From NCBI GenBank assembly GCA_000469685.2, contig LS997563.1, forward strand, positions 8,666,350 to 8,730,349: a DNA stretch of 64,000 nt, given 5' to 3'. Below are positions 23,488-35,188 of this stretch, piece by piece. The stretch is from Haemonchus contortus. Taxonomy: Eukaryota; Nematoda; Chromadorea; Rhabditida; Trichostrongylidae. The position numbers were made by a program, and so were the translations under genes. A model generated the notes under the pieces. It made no database searches. It was not told the DNA's origin and was given only the letters and a program-made list of their open reading frames with translations. How positions within the stretch are numbered: the stretch's first letter is position 1; each line of letters begins with the position of its first letter.

Positions 23488-26400
23488 ATGTCTGAGCCGG
23501 TGAGTCGCGCCGACAAACTTGCGATCGCGAAGAAAAAAGTGGGTTTTTTCCTAATTATTCGCTTCATTTAGTGTATAAGAAGCCACTTTCAAGTGACGAT
23601 AGATGGTACTTTTTTAACGTCATTAATAGTAATGATGAACACATTACTGTCATTTTTTTCCACCTCCGCTCCACGTCGTTCTCTACTTCGTCTTTTCAGC
23701 TAAAAGAGTTTGAAGCTCGACGACAACGAGAATCCGACACGTCTCCAGTTCCAAGTGTAGCATCGACTGCTGACCATAACGCGAATACCGGCCGATTATC
23801 CGTCAACAGCAACCTATCACATAGTGGTCCGTTAATTGCTAATGGTTCTTCTCTCGAATGTTTCAAATTTACTGCCGCTTCATCGAGTACTTCGGCATGG
23901 CTATGTTGTTAGGCTGATCGGGTTTCTCCCTCTTCACCATATTGTTTCTCTGTCATCGATTTCTATACGAACGCAAGCTCCGTATGTCAATAAAATTTTT
24001 TTGGGAGGGCGGAGGTGTGCTTCTGTGAACTTTAGAGGGTTTATTGTTGGAAATTGGGAAAAAAGTAGATTATCATCACTGAAACGAAGTAGGTTTGTCT
24101 TTTCTATCTGCACGCGATTGATCTGTACACCGGGGAGCACACCTACATCTCCTTTGACATTAGCCAGCCCTTGATTCATTGCAACACGCAAATAATACAT
24201 ATAGCACGATTATAGGATGTTGTCGTTCTAACTGATGAATATTTTCAGCCAACAACAACGAGAACAGCATGTTTTCTCCTGGTTCAGTCGATAATGGTAC
24301 CTCCGAACAGCTATATCAACAAGTATAGTACCAATTCTTTTACATTTTTACTTCTATTATTATCTCAGCATGGTCTCGTCTTCGGATAACACTTTTCTTT
24401 CTCTTCTTTTTCTCTTTAAGATTTTTAATAATTTTCTCGGAAGTTTGGTGAAACGACCCAAATCTTTAGCAACCCTACGTCATAAGTATTAATGAGGATT
24501 CTGCAACGAATTCGTCTCCTGCACTCTCGACTTCGAATAATCCCCTGAAGAGTTTCGCGTTAGATGCTGGTGTCAGTAACACTAGCTCTCCTATACTGCC
24601 ACATTCTAACAGCAACGGCGTTCAGAACCCCAACTCTTCTTATAATAATCTTGGACAGGTTCGTTGCTATTCTGTGCAAGAATTCTTCCAAACGGGTATC
24701 AGGCAAGTATTTCTTCAGCAGCCTTCTATGGATGTAGGCCGATCTCAACTGCAACACGAACGTGATGCAGCCATGGCGGCCTATGAGCAAGTATCAGCTC
24801 AGTTAGAACAACTGGTAAGTCGTAACTTGTGTGGCTTTTTCATACTGGTGAAGTGGTATTCACGAGATTTAGTTTTTGAACTCATTTAGGGCATTGTTAA
24901 ACTTTTGAATTCACAATTAGTGGCAGCAATCAGCTTCACCTTTTGAAAAATTTGACTAACATTGATTTGAAACTATTCAAGCGCATGCACTACACCCAGT
25001 TACATGCGGCGTACTCAAGCATGAGTGGTAGCGCGGTTCATTCGGATGCAGACAAGCAGATTCAACAGCTCCAATCTGTAAGTTGTCGGCCAGACAGTTC
25101 TAACTCGAGTATTCACTCAAAAGGTGCTGTCTTTCCAATGTTTGTGCTCTAGGCGCTGGCTGTGCTTGTTGAGGAGAAAACGTCAGTGCAGTCGGAGCTG
25201 CGCAATGTGAAAAATGATTTAGAGCAAGAACGAATTCTGAATGAAAGCGTAAGCTTCCTTTTTTTTTGAAAGGTTCCGTGTTGACATGGTGAGGTTCACC
25301 ATAGGGAATAGGGATTGGTCTCCTTTCAGCTGTCGGCGAATATGAAGTCTGTCTGTGGCGATGAATCCAAAAAGCTGCAAGCACGTTTAGTGGAATGTGA
25401 ACATCTTCTATCTGCACGCAGCATTGAACTTGATGGCCTTAGAAGAAGTGAAGCAAACGCTCAAGCGCAACTTCTAACCGTTCAGCATGAAAGGAGTGAG
25501 GCGCAAGTAGGTGTTTTTCGTTACTCATCAAGGTAATCTGTCATAGGTCACCGCTCAGTCCACTAGAACACCGAGAATTCTATTGAACATTTGAAGGCTC
25601 GCCTCAAAGCGATAGCTCGTGAGAAGGAAGTGCTCGAAACGGAATTGAAGCAAGTGAGGAAGGAACTTCATATGAAAGAAATCTATCTGAAGCAGCTCGG
25701 TCCTCATGGAATTGTGAATAACTTCAGCGACGAAGGCACTATCAAAGCATTGCACGGTAAGATAAGGCTTCTCCTACAGTCGCAGTCGGATCCATTTATA
25801 AAGCATCCACCAATCATAAATCTAAAAGCTGACAAAAAATTCAATGAGCTGGGGTTTCCACCACTTATTGGGTGAGGACGCCCGGTGCTATCAAGTCGGA
25901 GAACACAGTGGTTGATAGGTTCAGACAATATCAGGATATATCAAAAGAACGCCTCATTAAGACCGAATTGATGCTCTCCAAACTCAAGTTGGACTTCTTA
26001 CCAATGAGCGAGATCAGATGCATCACAACAGCCAAGAGCTCAGTCGTCATTACGAACTTTGCCGGTTGGAATTTGTAAACACACGCGATAAAATCGCCAG
26101 CGAGGTACGTTACTTTTCTTTTTTGGCTACGAACTACTGTCTGTTCCATAAAGCTCATCATTTCAGCTCGCAGAAGCAACATCTGAGCGGGATGCAGCTT
26201 TATTACGGGTCAAAGAATTGGAAAACGACGTTTCTATCCTACAAAAGGTAGGAAACTTGTCATGTGTTTTCCGACTAATAATCTTGTTATAGTTTTTGCT
26301 CATTGATCTATGCTTTTTCATTTTTATAGTGTTCAATTTTTATTCAGTCTTGTGACTTTTCTACCCGATACTTCTTAGGTTTTGTTTTTCAGGAACAAAA

Positions 26401-29400
26401 TCAATATAGATCGGTTGTACCGCCTTTGAACACTGGACCTCAAGAGTCAGACGCTATAACGTTCACTGAAGAAGACGTTATGTACAAAGTCAACGAGGCA
26501 AAAAGGCGCGCAGATGCTGAATGGCAACAGAAATTCGATGAAGAAGGGAAAGTGGTAGATTCAATGTTGAGAAATAAGGTAGGTTGCATAAATTTCGTAC
26601 TCAGGATTATCTATATTTGGTCTTTTCCTCTCCAGGATCAACTCATCTTCGAACGGGAGCAAACGATAAGCGAACTTCAGATGCGTCTGCGACTGCTCGA
26701 GGAGCGATCCGCTGAAACACGTGCGAGCGGATCGGTAAGTAAAGTTACTGTTTCTGCAGCTCGGAGGTCTTTTGTTCGGTTGTTGAGTTGCTTACAAGTA
26801 GTTCATCTGCTAGCAATATCTGGCACCGTAAAATATATCATCAAACACAGGATCTGTTGTCCCTCTCTGAACAACTGCAAAATGAGAAAGCCACCGTATC
26901 ACGTGCCGTGGCTCAAAATAGGGAGCTTAAGGAGCAGCTTCTCGAGACGGAAGATAGGTGAGTCAGCTTAAATTCAACTAGTCCAGAAATGAGTCAATAC
27001 TCTGATCAATTTTTTCTTGACTTTCGAAAAAAAAAATCAATTCGATGAAGGCCTTTCTTGAAACAGATGGTTGTGGTAGCGTGAAGTTAAGGAAATTACA
27101 TTTTTCTCTTGAAGAAGTATTATTTTATAATGTTTAGAAAGACGTTGACTTTCAGATCTGGTTTCTACTTTAGGTTAATGGCACTCACCGAAGAGAAACT
27201 TCAATCAGAATTAGCTCGTCAAACAGCAGAGCACCAGGTGAAAGAACTTATGAAACGGATTGACAACGAGGTAAAACTTATTTTTATTGTGAGACGCAAA
27301 GAAAACCGATGGATTTCTGTTCTCCTCTTTTCTCGCGATTTCTTTTGTTTCTTTCTTCTGTTCTTTTGAATTTCTTTTGTTTGTTTAAGGTTTCACACTC
27401 CGATTCCGGATCAGTTCAGCTGCAATCATCTGGTAGGAACGATGCTCTTGAAGAGGTCCTACATCCGGCTACGTCCCTCGAGCCATCCCGATCCCGCGAA
27501 GATTGGGAGGAATCGGAAAGAAACCAATCTGAAAATGCTACAGGTAATAACAATAAACAGTCTTCAATAATGGCTAGTTCTTGTCGAGATCCTAATTGTT
27601 TTTGCCAACTTTTTTGTTATGTGGACATTGTTTTGTAATCGAGTCGATGTTTTCAGAAGCATCCCGTGAGCGCGAGCAAATGTTAGAAACACAACTTGAG
27701 CTAGCTAACCAACAACTTGAAGAGGTGAAAATTAGCTTTATGAATTCCATGATCTTCACTTCTTTCTGACATGCGTTTCTTTTGCTTCTTTTATAGCAAT
27801 TTATAACTTTTTATTCATACTCGGAGTTTTTCCACCAACCACCTTAGTAGGTACTTGTTACAGCATTAAGTTTGCAAAATTTTCCAATTTTTGAAGTCTT
27901 TTTCGCTACCCTGGATCGACTATTTACATAGGAACACATTCAAAATATTTACTCATGGTCTTGATAAGGATGTATGGAATCTTCATGCTTCAACTAGCAC
28001 ACTCCAGATCCGGGCTGATTTACGACGCAGTCATACGCGAAATGAAGAAATGAATCAAATTTTACGGCAAAATGCAGAAGACGAAAATCAGAATTCGATT
28101 CATGTAGAACTTGGTCAAGCCGTCGCAAGAATACATGAGTTGGCAGCTGAGAATCAGCAACTGCGAGAGGTATCTCATATGTTTCTGAACATTTTTCATT
28201 TCAATGCATTAGTAACGAATCTTGTTCATCCAATATTCAAAGTCAAGCAATCACGTGGTTATGGCGCAGTTATGACACGTTTCGCCTACTATAGGCCTTA
28301 TGACATGAGGTTCCTGTCACTTTTTCCAATAGCATGCAATCTTCCTGACCTTGACTGTGCCATCAAATACCCATGCTGTGGTAGCCTGTGTCTGTTTTTC
28401 GGCGCTGACTTTCGGCATTTTTCATTGCTCTGGCGTCCATGACACTTCAGGCTGACACTTCAGGCTGGTAAGGCTTTCGGTATAACCTACATTACCCTTG
28501 ACGCTGCTCTTTCCGGTTGCATAGGAAATGTGAAGGAAATTGCTAATCATACCATCACACCCTCGCAATATTCACACATTCAACAAAGGTGTTTGCCAGA
28601 CTGCCGGAATGTTGAAGTTTCGAAAGTGTCACGCCTCCTTCTAGCTCTTTTTACTGTCTTGGTATTTCTAGAATGTTGAGAGGATACTACAAGAAAAATC
28701 GCAGCTCGAAGAATCACTAGCGGCGAAATGCAGCGACGTCAAGTGTTCGGCACAGGATGCCGTAGTTTCAAATGAACCACGTCCTCCAGATGCAGCTCAG
28801 GATCAGAGCTCCGCGATAGACAAGTGATCAGTTTACTCCCTTTTCATCTGCTTTGACTCTTCTTTGTGCTCTTCCACTGACTCGTTTACTAAGGCAGCGC
28901 TCTTTAAGTTTTTATAGGTCAAGCGGCGTGGGTAGTGAGGAATGGGCTCGATCAGAGTTAGAAAAACGGTTCGCACAGGCGATGTATAGCAATGCGGAAC
29001 TTCGCGAAACATTAGACTCTTTGGAGCATATCAATATGCAACTTCAGGTTTGTATTTCCCGTCATTGCAATTTTTAATCATAAATCTCGTTCGATTCTTC
29101 ATTTTTTATTTTTTCACTTACTTTTCGAGTTCCACTCATCAATTCTTTTTTTCTAACTGCGTGGACCTACTTGCATTCTTGTATTCGTTGAAGCTTGTTC
29201 TGCAATGTAGTCGAGGGAAATAGATGATGGAGTTTATACATTAGATTAGGTTCAAGAAAATGCTGATTTTTTCGAGCCTGTTTTCTCCCTGACAAATGGT
29301 TTTGGGTAGAAAGTAGTTTGAGTTTACACAGCCTGCACAAATCGCTTCTTTTGATTGTATGAATCCCGATTGCAGCTTAATCTACACAACTGTGCTCGCT

Positions 29401-31025
29401 TCATGCTATGCCTAGTATTAACCAAAGCAGCACTGCTCCCCCTGCCATTAGGGAGGGGCGGAGCAAAATGAAAAGACAGCAGAAGCCTAGGGCATGCTAT
29501 TCCGGAAGCGTTTCCGTTGTCGCAATGCCATGTAATGTTCTGTACCTAATTCTCACGCATTTTCCTCATTTCTAGCAAGGCCTGAAACTCATGGAAATAT
29601 TCTTCAAGGTAGCCACACATTTACTCAACATTATTAATGTTCGAACATTTTCTGAACTGCCAACTGACTAAGGTTTCTTCTTGTAGCCTTTTTCTCCTTC
29701 TTCTTTCACTCCTTCTGTACACTCAAGTAACCTGAACACCCTACTCAGATCCCCTCTGCTCGTCCTCCTACACCTCATTTCTACTAATGCGCAACTTCTT
29801 CGTTCTCGAATCATCGTCGTCATAATCCTTCTTTCTTTCGATTTTCTCATCCTCTTCGTTTTGTTGAATTACCAAATTATCTTTACTTTAGCTCGAGAAT
29901 GACACTATTGCTGATCACGTAATACTATATCAACATCAACGTCGTTTGATCAGAGAGCGATTACGCGCTAAAGATGAGCAGCTGGCAGCAATGGAGACAG
30001 ACAGGATGCGTACATTGGAGAGGTATTTGCTTTTCTATTCCAAATATTTCCTACCTTTCATTGCCAGATCACTGCCACCAATCCGATTGTACTTTTCAGA
30101 TGCAAAGAGCTACAACAAGCCCTCATGGATGTACTTGCACGAACTGGAGCGTTGAAGGTGAATTTTGCTGTGAATTGTGAATCAACATTATTTTCTTACC
30201 CTTTTCGCTTGAGGTACTAGCTGATCATCCTAAACATTTCAAACTAAAGCTTCCGACCTAGATCGAAGCAATACAGGAATACGAAATCAAAGATCGGTCC
30301 CATTCAAACCATGCTAAACGGCCGAAAAGGAAAGTGGCAAGATCATACAGTCATAGTACAGTGGATGAGTTCAGTGGAGATGAAGATGTGATTGTGAACG
30401 GTTCAGAAATGGAGGTCCTAATTTTTGATGGTAATAAGTTTCAACTTACAAGAAATTGAACATTTGCTCCACAGGTGCCGCCACGATCGTCTATGGATTC
30501 TGTAGACGAAAACAGGGCAAGCGAAGAAGGTCGAAGTGAGTCAGTGGGATCAGAGGAAACGAACGGGCAGTCAGAGATGGAGAAGACACAACGAGCGGCT
30601 ACACCAAGTTCCGTGCCGGAGACAGATGCTGCCGTGCGAAGAATCTTGCAGATTATCACTGATATCAGTGTACGTTGATTTAGCGGTTACAAGAATAACT
30701 ATGAGCGATTACAATTTCGTATTTTCGTGCGGGTTTGAGGGAAATGGGGAAGGCCAGAAAAATTGGCGTTTGCGCCGCCACCGAGTGACCTTAATTACCT
30801 CGTGCTAGGTCGCGGAACCTTTTCTAAGGTCATTCTTTTCTTCTGCTCGCCCGATATTCACATAACATGGACGCGAATGCGCCCGCAATTCTTCTTACTG
30901 TACCCATGATTTCGATCAATTCGTTGTTTATTTTCGAGGATCTATTTGTTCAGAAGCCACCCCATCCAAGTGCTGTGGACAATCTCCATTGCACTCAATG
31001 CATCGGTGAAATACAGACATTATAA
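23488..31025 (+). CDS. golg-2: Golgin GM130 (GOLGA2 family), 25 exons, 1041 aa
   Basis: Cis-Golgi coiled-coil tether that, in animals, binds p115 at its N-terminus and GRASP65 at its C-terminus. Exon starts: 23488, 23700, 24249, 24470, 24719, 25000, 25153, 25330, 25567, 25962, 26167, 26393, 26636, 26851, 27174, 27390, 27657, 28008, 28672, 28918, 29892, 30100, 30262, 30475 and 30954; all join in phase. Residues 1-30 carry the GM130 basic motif KLAIAKKKLKEFEARRQR (p115 site in mammals). Residues 18-167 are Ser/Asn-rich and low in complexity. About 168-885 is coiled coil with the family signature EKATVSRAVAQNRELKEQL (about 561-579) and ILYQHQRRLIRERLR near 850. The tail (954-1041) is acidic, then ends in hydrophobic ...GEIQTL, a plausible PDZ ligand. 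Length matches human GM130 (about 1000 aa). The symbol is the C. elegans orthologue's name as I recall it. Confidence 0.93.
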
Positions 31026-32406
31026 TTGTGTGGATCTACTGTAACGTATCATGATTGTAAATATTCCGTGCTATCAATTTCGCTTATGACATTTCCTAAG
31101 GTGAAGCTGTGATACTATTTATTTCACCGAAAGATCACAAGCCCGTCTTATCTGCAATATGTGTAGCTTTTCGGTGTTAGGCATGGAGATGACGTGTTGA
31201 CTTCATCAATTCGGCGTTTTTATGACAAAATGGCGAGAACGTAGTCGATCGAGTCATACAGATTTTATTGGAGAGAGAGCTCTAGACTGAATTGTTGTTC
31301 AGAGCCAAGTTCATATTTATCACTTCCTTTTGAGCGGGACTTCATAATCGAATTCCTTAGTTGTGCACAAGACTACCCTGTTTCTAAGTAGTACTTAGAT
31401 CAGCACCTTTCCCATTACTTAATCGCTTTCGAACTTATTTACTTGTGATACATGAGCTTATTAGCTCGGAATTTTAGTGGAGATTGTTTTCTCCGTTAAT
31501 TGTAATGAAAGTCTGTTTTCAGAGTCTGTAGAGATTTGAACTTGTTTTCCTTTTTAAATATTATATAGTAGATCCTATCGCTTGTATTTCATGTTGCCTT
31601 GTTTGAATGAGAATGCATGGTACCACTTATTTAATCGCGTCTTCATTTTCTTCGGGGCCTATATGTAGTTGGGTCATAGTCATTCTAATACGATGGTGGT
31701 ATATTGTACCAAAACAGCATAGTGAACAATTGAGGATGAAGTTCGTTGTTGTTTAAGATGAATGAAATGAATGTGATTTCTGATTTGCTCAAGATCCTAT
31801 GTTTTCTGCATGTTCAGTTCTATGCTGGAGTATCGTTGATGTTTAGACTATCCAACCCTTTTAGGAGGGCGGTACAAGTATCGAATTTTTTTCCAGAGGG
31901 CAATGGTTTAAACGCCTCGACAATTGCTCCATATACCTCGCGTCGTGGAAGCCGTTGATAGTCGGAATGCCATGGTGATCTAGCGCTAACTCTGAGTCAT
32001 TCTTTGCGAAAACGAAAAAAAGTGGGCGTTATGAAATCATTAGTTACTTTGTTGAAACCCCCTTACGATCCCTTCAACTATATTCTTTTTCTCCTGTTAA
32101 TTGGAATCAAATCTTTCAACTACCTCATTTTTCGTTACTGTAGTGACAGCCAGCTTGAGCAGCTAGCTGTTATATTAGACGGTGAAAACATTCCCTACGA
32201 TAATGTGTAGTGGAAAGGTAAGCATCTCAGTAAACTTTGTGACCTTTTGAGGGCAGAAGTTCCGTCTTTCTGAAATTTTGTTTGGTTTGTGTTCCCACTT
32301 GATGTCTTACCTTCCTTTTTAGTGTTTCCCAAATACTTGCATTCTCAATAATGGTAGAAGTTGCTATCGAATTCTTCTCAACTGTTTGTATTGCAGGACC
32401 AGTGCA
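31026..32406. other. Interval between golgin and TMEM229 genes, with a possible orphan exon
   Basis: At 32144-32210 a TACTGTAG acceptor is followed by an open frame, DSQLEQLAVILDGENIPYD, ending at TAG. A weaker exon-like piece lies at about 31895-31960. They may belong to an extra small gene or to the 3' end of another transcript, but I could not assemble a complete reading frame. A TTGTATTGCAG acceptor at 32386-32396 precedes the TMEM229 start. Confidence 0.35.
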
Positions 32407-33672
32407 ATGACGGTAGCAGTTCTTCATCGGCCGTGGAATATTTTTGAACGCCTTTTCCTTTATGGCCTTCTTGGCTTTGCAGCAGAGGTCAGGATTTAAT
32501 TAATGTTGTTGAGCTAAAGCGCGAATGTTCAAAAAGGCCTTAGCTGTGAATCTGCAGCATAATCAGATTCATACTCAGCCAGTACCCCGCTTTCTATTAT
32601 GCAATGTCACAAACATCTTTTCATGTCTTTACGCCAAGCCAGCATGATCCCGTTAGCTGGAGTTATAAGTGGCCAATGCATATTTCTCACCATCTTTGAG
32701 ATAGACAGTTTTGATAAACAAGTTCATATGCTTGCAGGTATGCTTCACTGCCACATGGGAAGCTGTTGAACATGGAAATCGCAAGCTAATTGGCGTAACT
32801 TCAATGTATATTTTCTTCGTGTACGGCTTGTCAATTTTACTGTTGGAGAAGCTTTATTTGATCCTCAAGGTATGGATGATTGTTTTCTGTGGCCTACTCT
32901 GAATAAAACATCTGCCACTACCACATGAAGAGAGTTATGTTCCAATCTGACCGATAGCGAGGTTTAGAATTAAGATCTGAACTCCGTCATCTTTACCTTT
33001 GTTTATGACAGGATAAAATTAGAATGGAGATATCTGATAAGTATGATTAAGTATGTAAATTAGGCTGCCATGGTAGGTCTTTTTTAAGCGCTTTTAGGAA
33101 TGCGTAGCTGAATAATTTTATTGTTTCATTGTGGTACACAAGCAGTCTCAATTTTCATAGACTACGGTGTTTTGTTTACGAGGAATTCAGGCCTTTCTTA
33201 TGCGTATGAATGAGATTATTAGTGTTTGATAGACTTACCGAAAAGTTAACGATTGTGCCTTTAAGGATATAGTTCCTCTTCCACTACGTGCTGCAATCTA
33301 CGTTTTAGTGTGCTATTGTTGGGAGTTTAGCACTGGTCTGTTTCTGAAGCGCTGGGACGCTTGCCCATGGGATTACGAGAGGTGGTCTTACTTTGAAAAT
33401 ATCATTTTATTCTTCTATAACGGCGTCTCTATTTTTCGATTCAAAGCCAATATGCAAGACTTGTTTTTTATTTTATTATTTATTTTTTTTTTATTTTCCC
33501 ACTTCGTTTCAGCTATTTTCACTACCATTTCATGGGGCTAATAACCTTCGAGTATATTCCTGTATGGTACGTGTCGTGCATAGCTTGCGAGCGATTTCTT
33601 ATTCGTTACGCTCTTCAGTCGGCTTGGCTTGTTACAGAGGAAATTGGATCCGAGCCAATTCGAGGAAGATAA
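32407..33672 (+). CDS. TMEM229-family multi-pass membrane protein, 162 aa
   Basis: Small membrane protein of the TMEM229 family (also called ABC-transporter-type permease CmpB-like). Exons 32407-32487, 32738-32869, 33266-33381 and 33513-33672 (stop TAA) join in phase. Family motifs run in order: FERLFLYGLLGFAAEV, CFTATWEAVEHGN (residues about 29-41), GVTSMYIFFVYGLSILLLEK, VCYCWEFSTGLFLKRW, DACPWDYE and FMGLITFEYIPVWY, then a short hydrophilic tail. Four hydrophobic spans are visible. Human TMEM229B is 167 aa with nearly the same order of motifs (WEFSTG, ACPWDY, FMGLITLEY, from memory). The cellular role of the family is poorly known. The start is the first ATG after the TTGCAG site at 32396. 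I used the GAGAG|GTGGTC donor at 33381 because it alone keeps the phase. Confidence 0.93.
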
Positions 33673-35188
33673 GTAATAGTAGAATCTTTGGATGCTGTTA
33701 GAGACATCACTTCGCCTTTTCGATTAGTTTTTAGGCGAGTCGTAACACCTGTACTAACTCCATTTTTGTCATTTTTCATTTTCTATAACACTTCTTCAGT
33801 CATGACACTTTACTCTTCTTTAGTTGAATTTCTTTGACTTGGTCTGGATATTTAGTGAGCATTGTAGGGAAATCATTGGTTGTTGTAGTATTGGTAGGTA
33901 GATCGTTTTTATTTATTTGTTCTTTTGTTTTGTTGCTATCTGGAAGGGACCCCCATTTTCTGAGCTTTATCGATACCCCTAGTCATTTTTGAACCAGATT
34001 CGTTAATGTTTAGCTTTAATTTATTGAACTGCTGGGAAAACCAACTTTTTCTCGTTTTATCTTCGTCGAATGTCCTTTCTTTTCATAATCTTTTTCATCT
34101 TCAAACAATTGCTATAATCTCAAATATTCATTATCAATCATTGGACGCAAAGTCAATACTACGGCAAAAGCACGGTCTAGGAATACATTGAGTCATGTGG
34201 GGGCAGGCGCTCAAATTTGCGCCTTGAAAAAAGTGGTTTTGTTGGCGATGCAGGAGAGAGACCCAGACGAGGCCATTCGTTTTAAGCGTTGTTCGCTCAA
34301 TATCGATACTCTCGCATTGCTAGCTCGAAAATGACGTCATAGGAGCAAGTTTCTCACATTTTAATGGAAACGTTCCGAACTTCATATATGGATGGCTTCC
34401 GGAAAAGGGATTCTATATTAGCTAGACAATTGTCCTGAAGCAACTCCTTCGCTGGGCGTGTTTTGAACGTAGTGATGTGGGATTGTTGAAATTCTGAAGA
34501 ACCTGTTTTGGCACAGCGTCCTCTCTACGTGATATTCTTGAAATATTTTTTTCTAAGTTACTACCCATTTTTTCAACTATGAACATATTATTTTTTCCAT
34601 TATTTTGTATTTGGGCTGGTTAAAAAAGCTATCCAAATAAGGGATCTTAGAAAAATTGCACTTTGACCTACCCTATTTATTTATCTCTCTTGATTATGCT
34701 CTCAATTTTATAGGTGTTGAAATGTAAATATGCTCTTTTTTTAGTGTTAATTAGTGTAATTTTTAGTGTTTCTGAAGTGTGGCGTAACACTCTTTCTTAG
34801 CCTGTCCTTTATTTATTCCACTTCCCTACTCATGTTGTCATAGTTCATCAAACATCACTTCTTCATGTTACCACAGAAGGGTTTATTTGGTTTTGTTCGT
34901 TTTATAAATATTGCTTCCTCGTGGGTAGTGTTTAGATTCAACGTGAACGAGTTTTTTTTTTCGTTCGCTGGGTGTTGTAATAATGATTGTTGTTGTGCCG
35001 ATTCGGCCATGTATCTGGTGATTTTGGTTGAACAAAGTGCCAAATAAAAATTTTGACATGCGCTAGTTATTGCTGTTTCATTTACGGTTCATGCCATACT
35101 CATACTTGTGAAAATTTGTGCAATCGTCTTATAAATGATTACGCTTAATACATTTATTTACTCTAGAAATAGTTTTGGCAGCGGTACG
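33673..35188. other. Interval between TMEM229 and LRR1 genes
   Basis: AT-rich with homopolymer runs. No exon chain was identified. A TTTACTCTAG acceptor at 35157-35166 lies 22 bases before the LRR1 start codon and is a candidate trans-splice site. Confidence 0.4.

Noticed and set aside
25757..25961. Open minus/plus frames across this golgin intron as coding sequence
   Set aside because: Clear GTAAGA donor and ATTAAG acceptor in matching phase; the spliced product continues the coiled coil (ALHDRIDALQTQ).
29574..29612. A possible 33-base exon in the golgin gene (TTCTAG acceptor, CAAG|GTAGCC donor)
   Set aside because: It keeps frame but would insert 11 residues into the conserved stretch joining exon 20 to the one starting LENDTIADH, where vertebrate GM130 has none.
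30670..30678. Stop codon at 30676-30678 as the end of the golgin
   Set aside because: An in-phase donor just before it leads to an exon matching the GM130 C-terminus, which ends at 31025.
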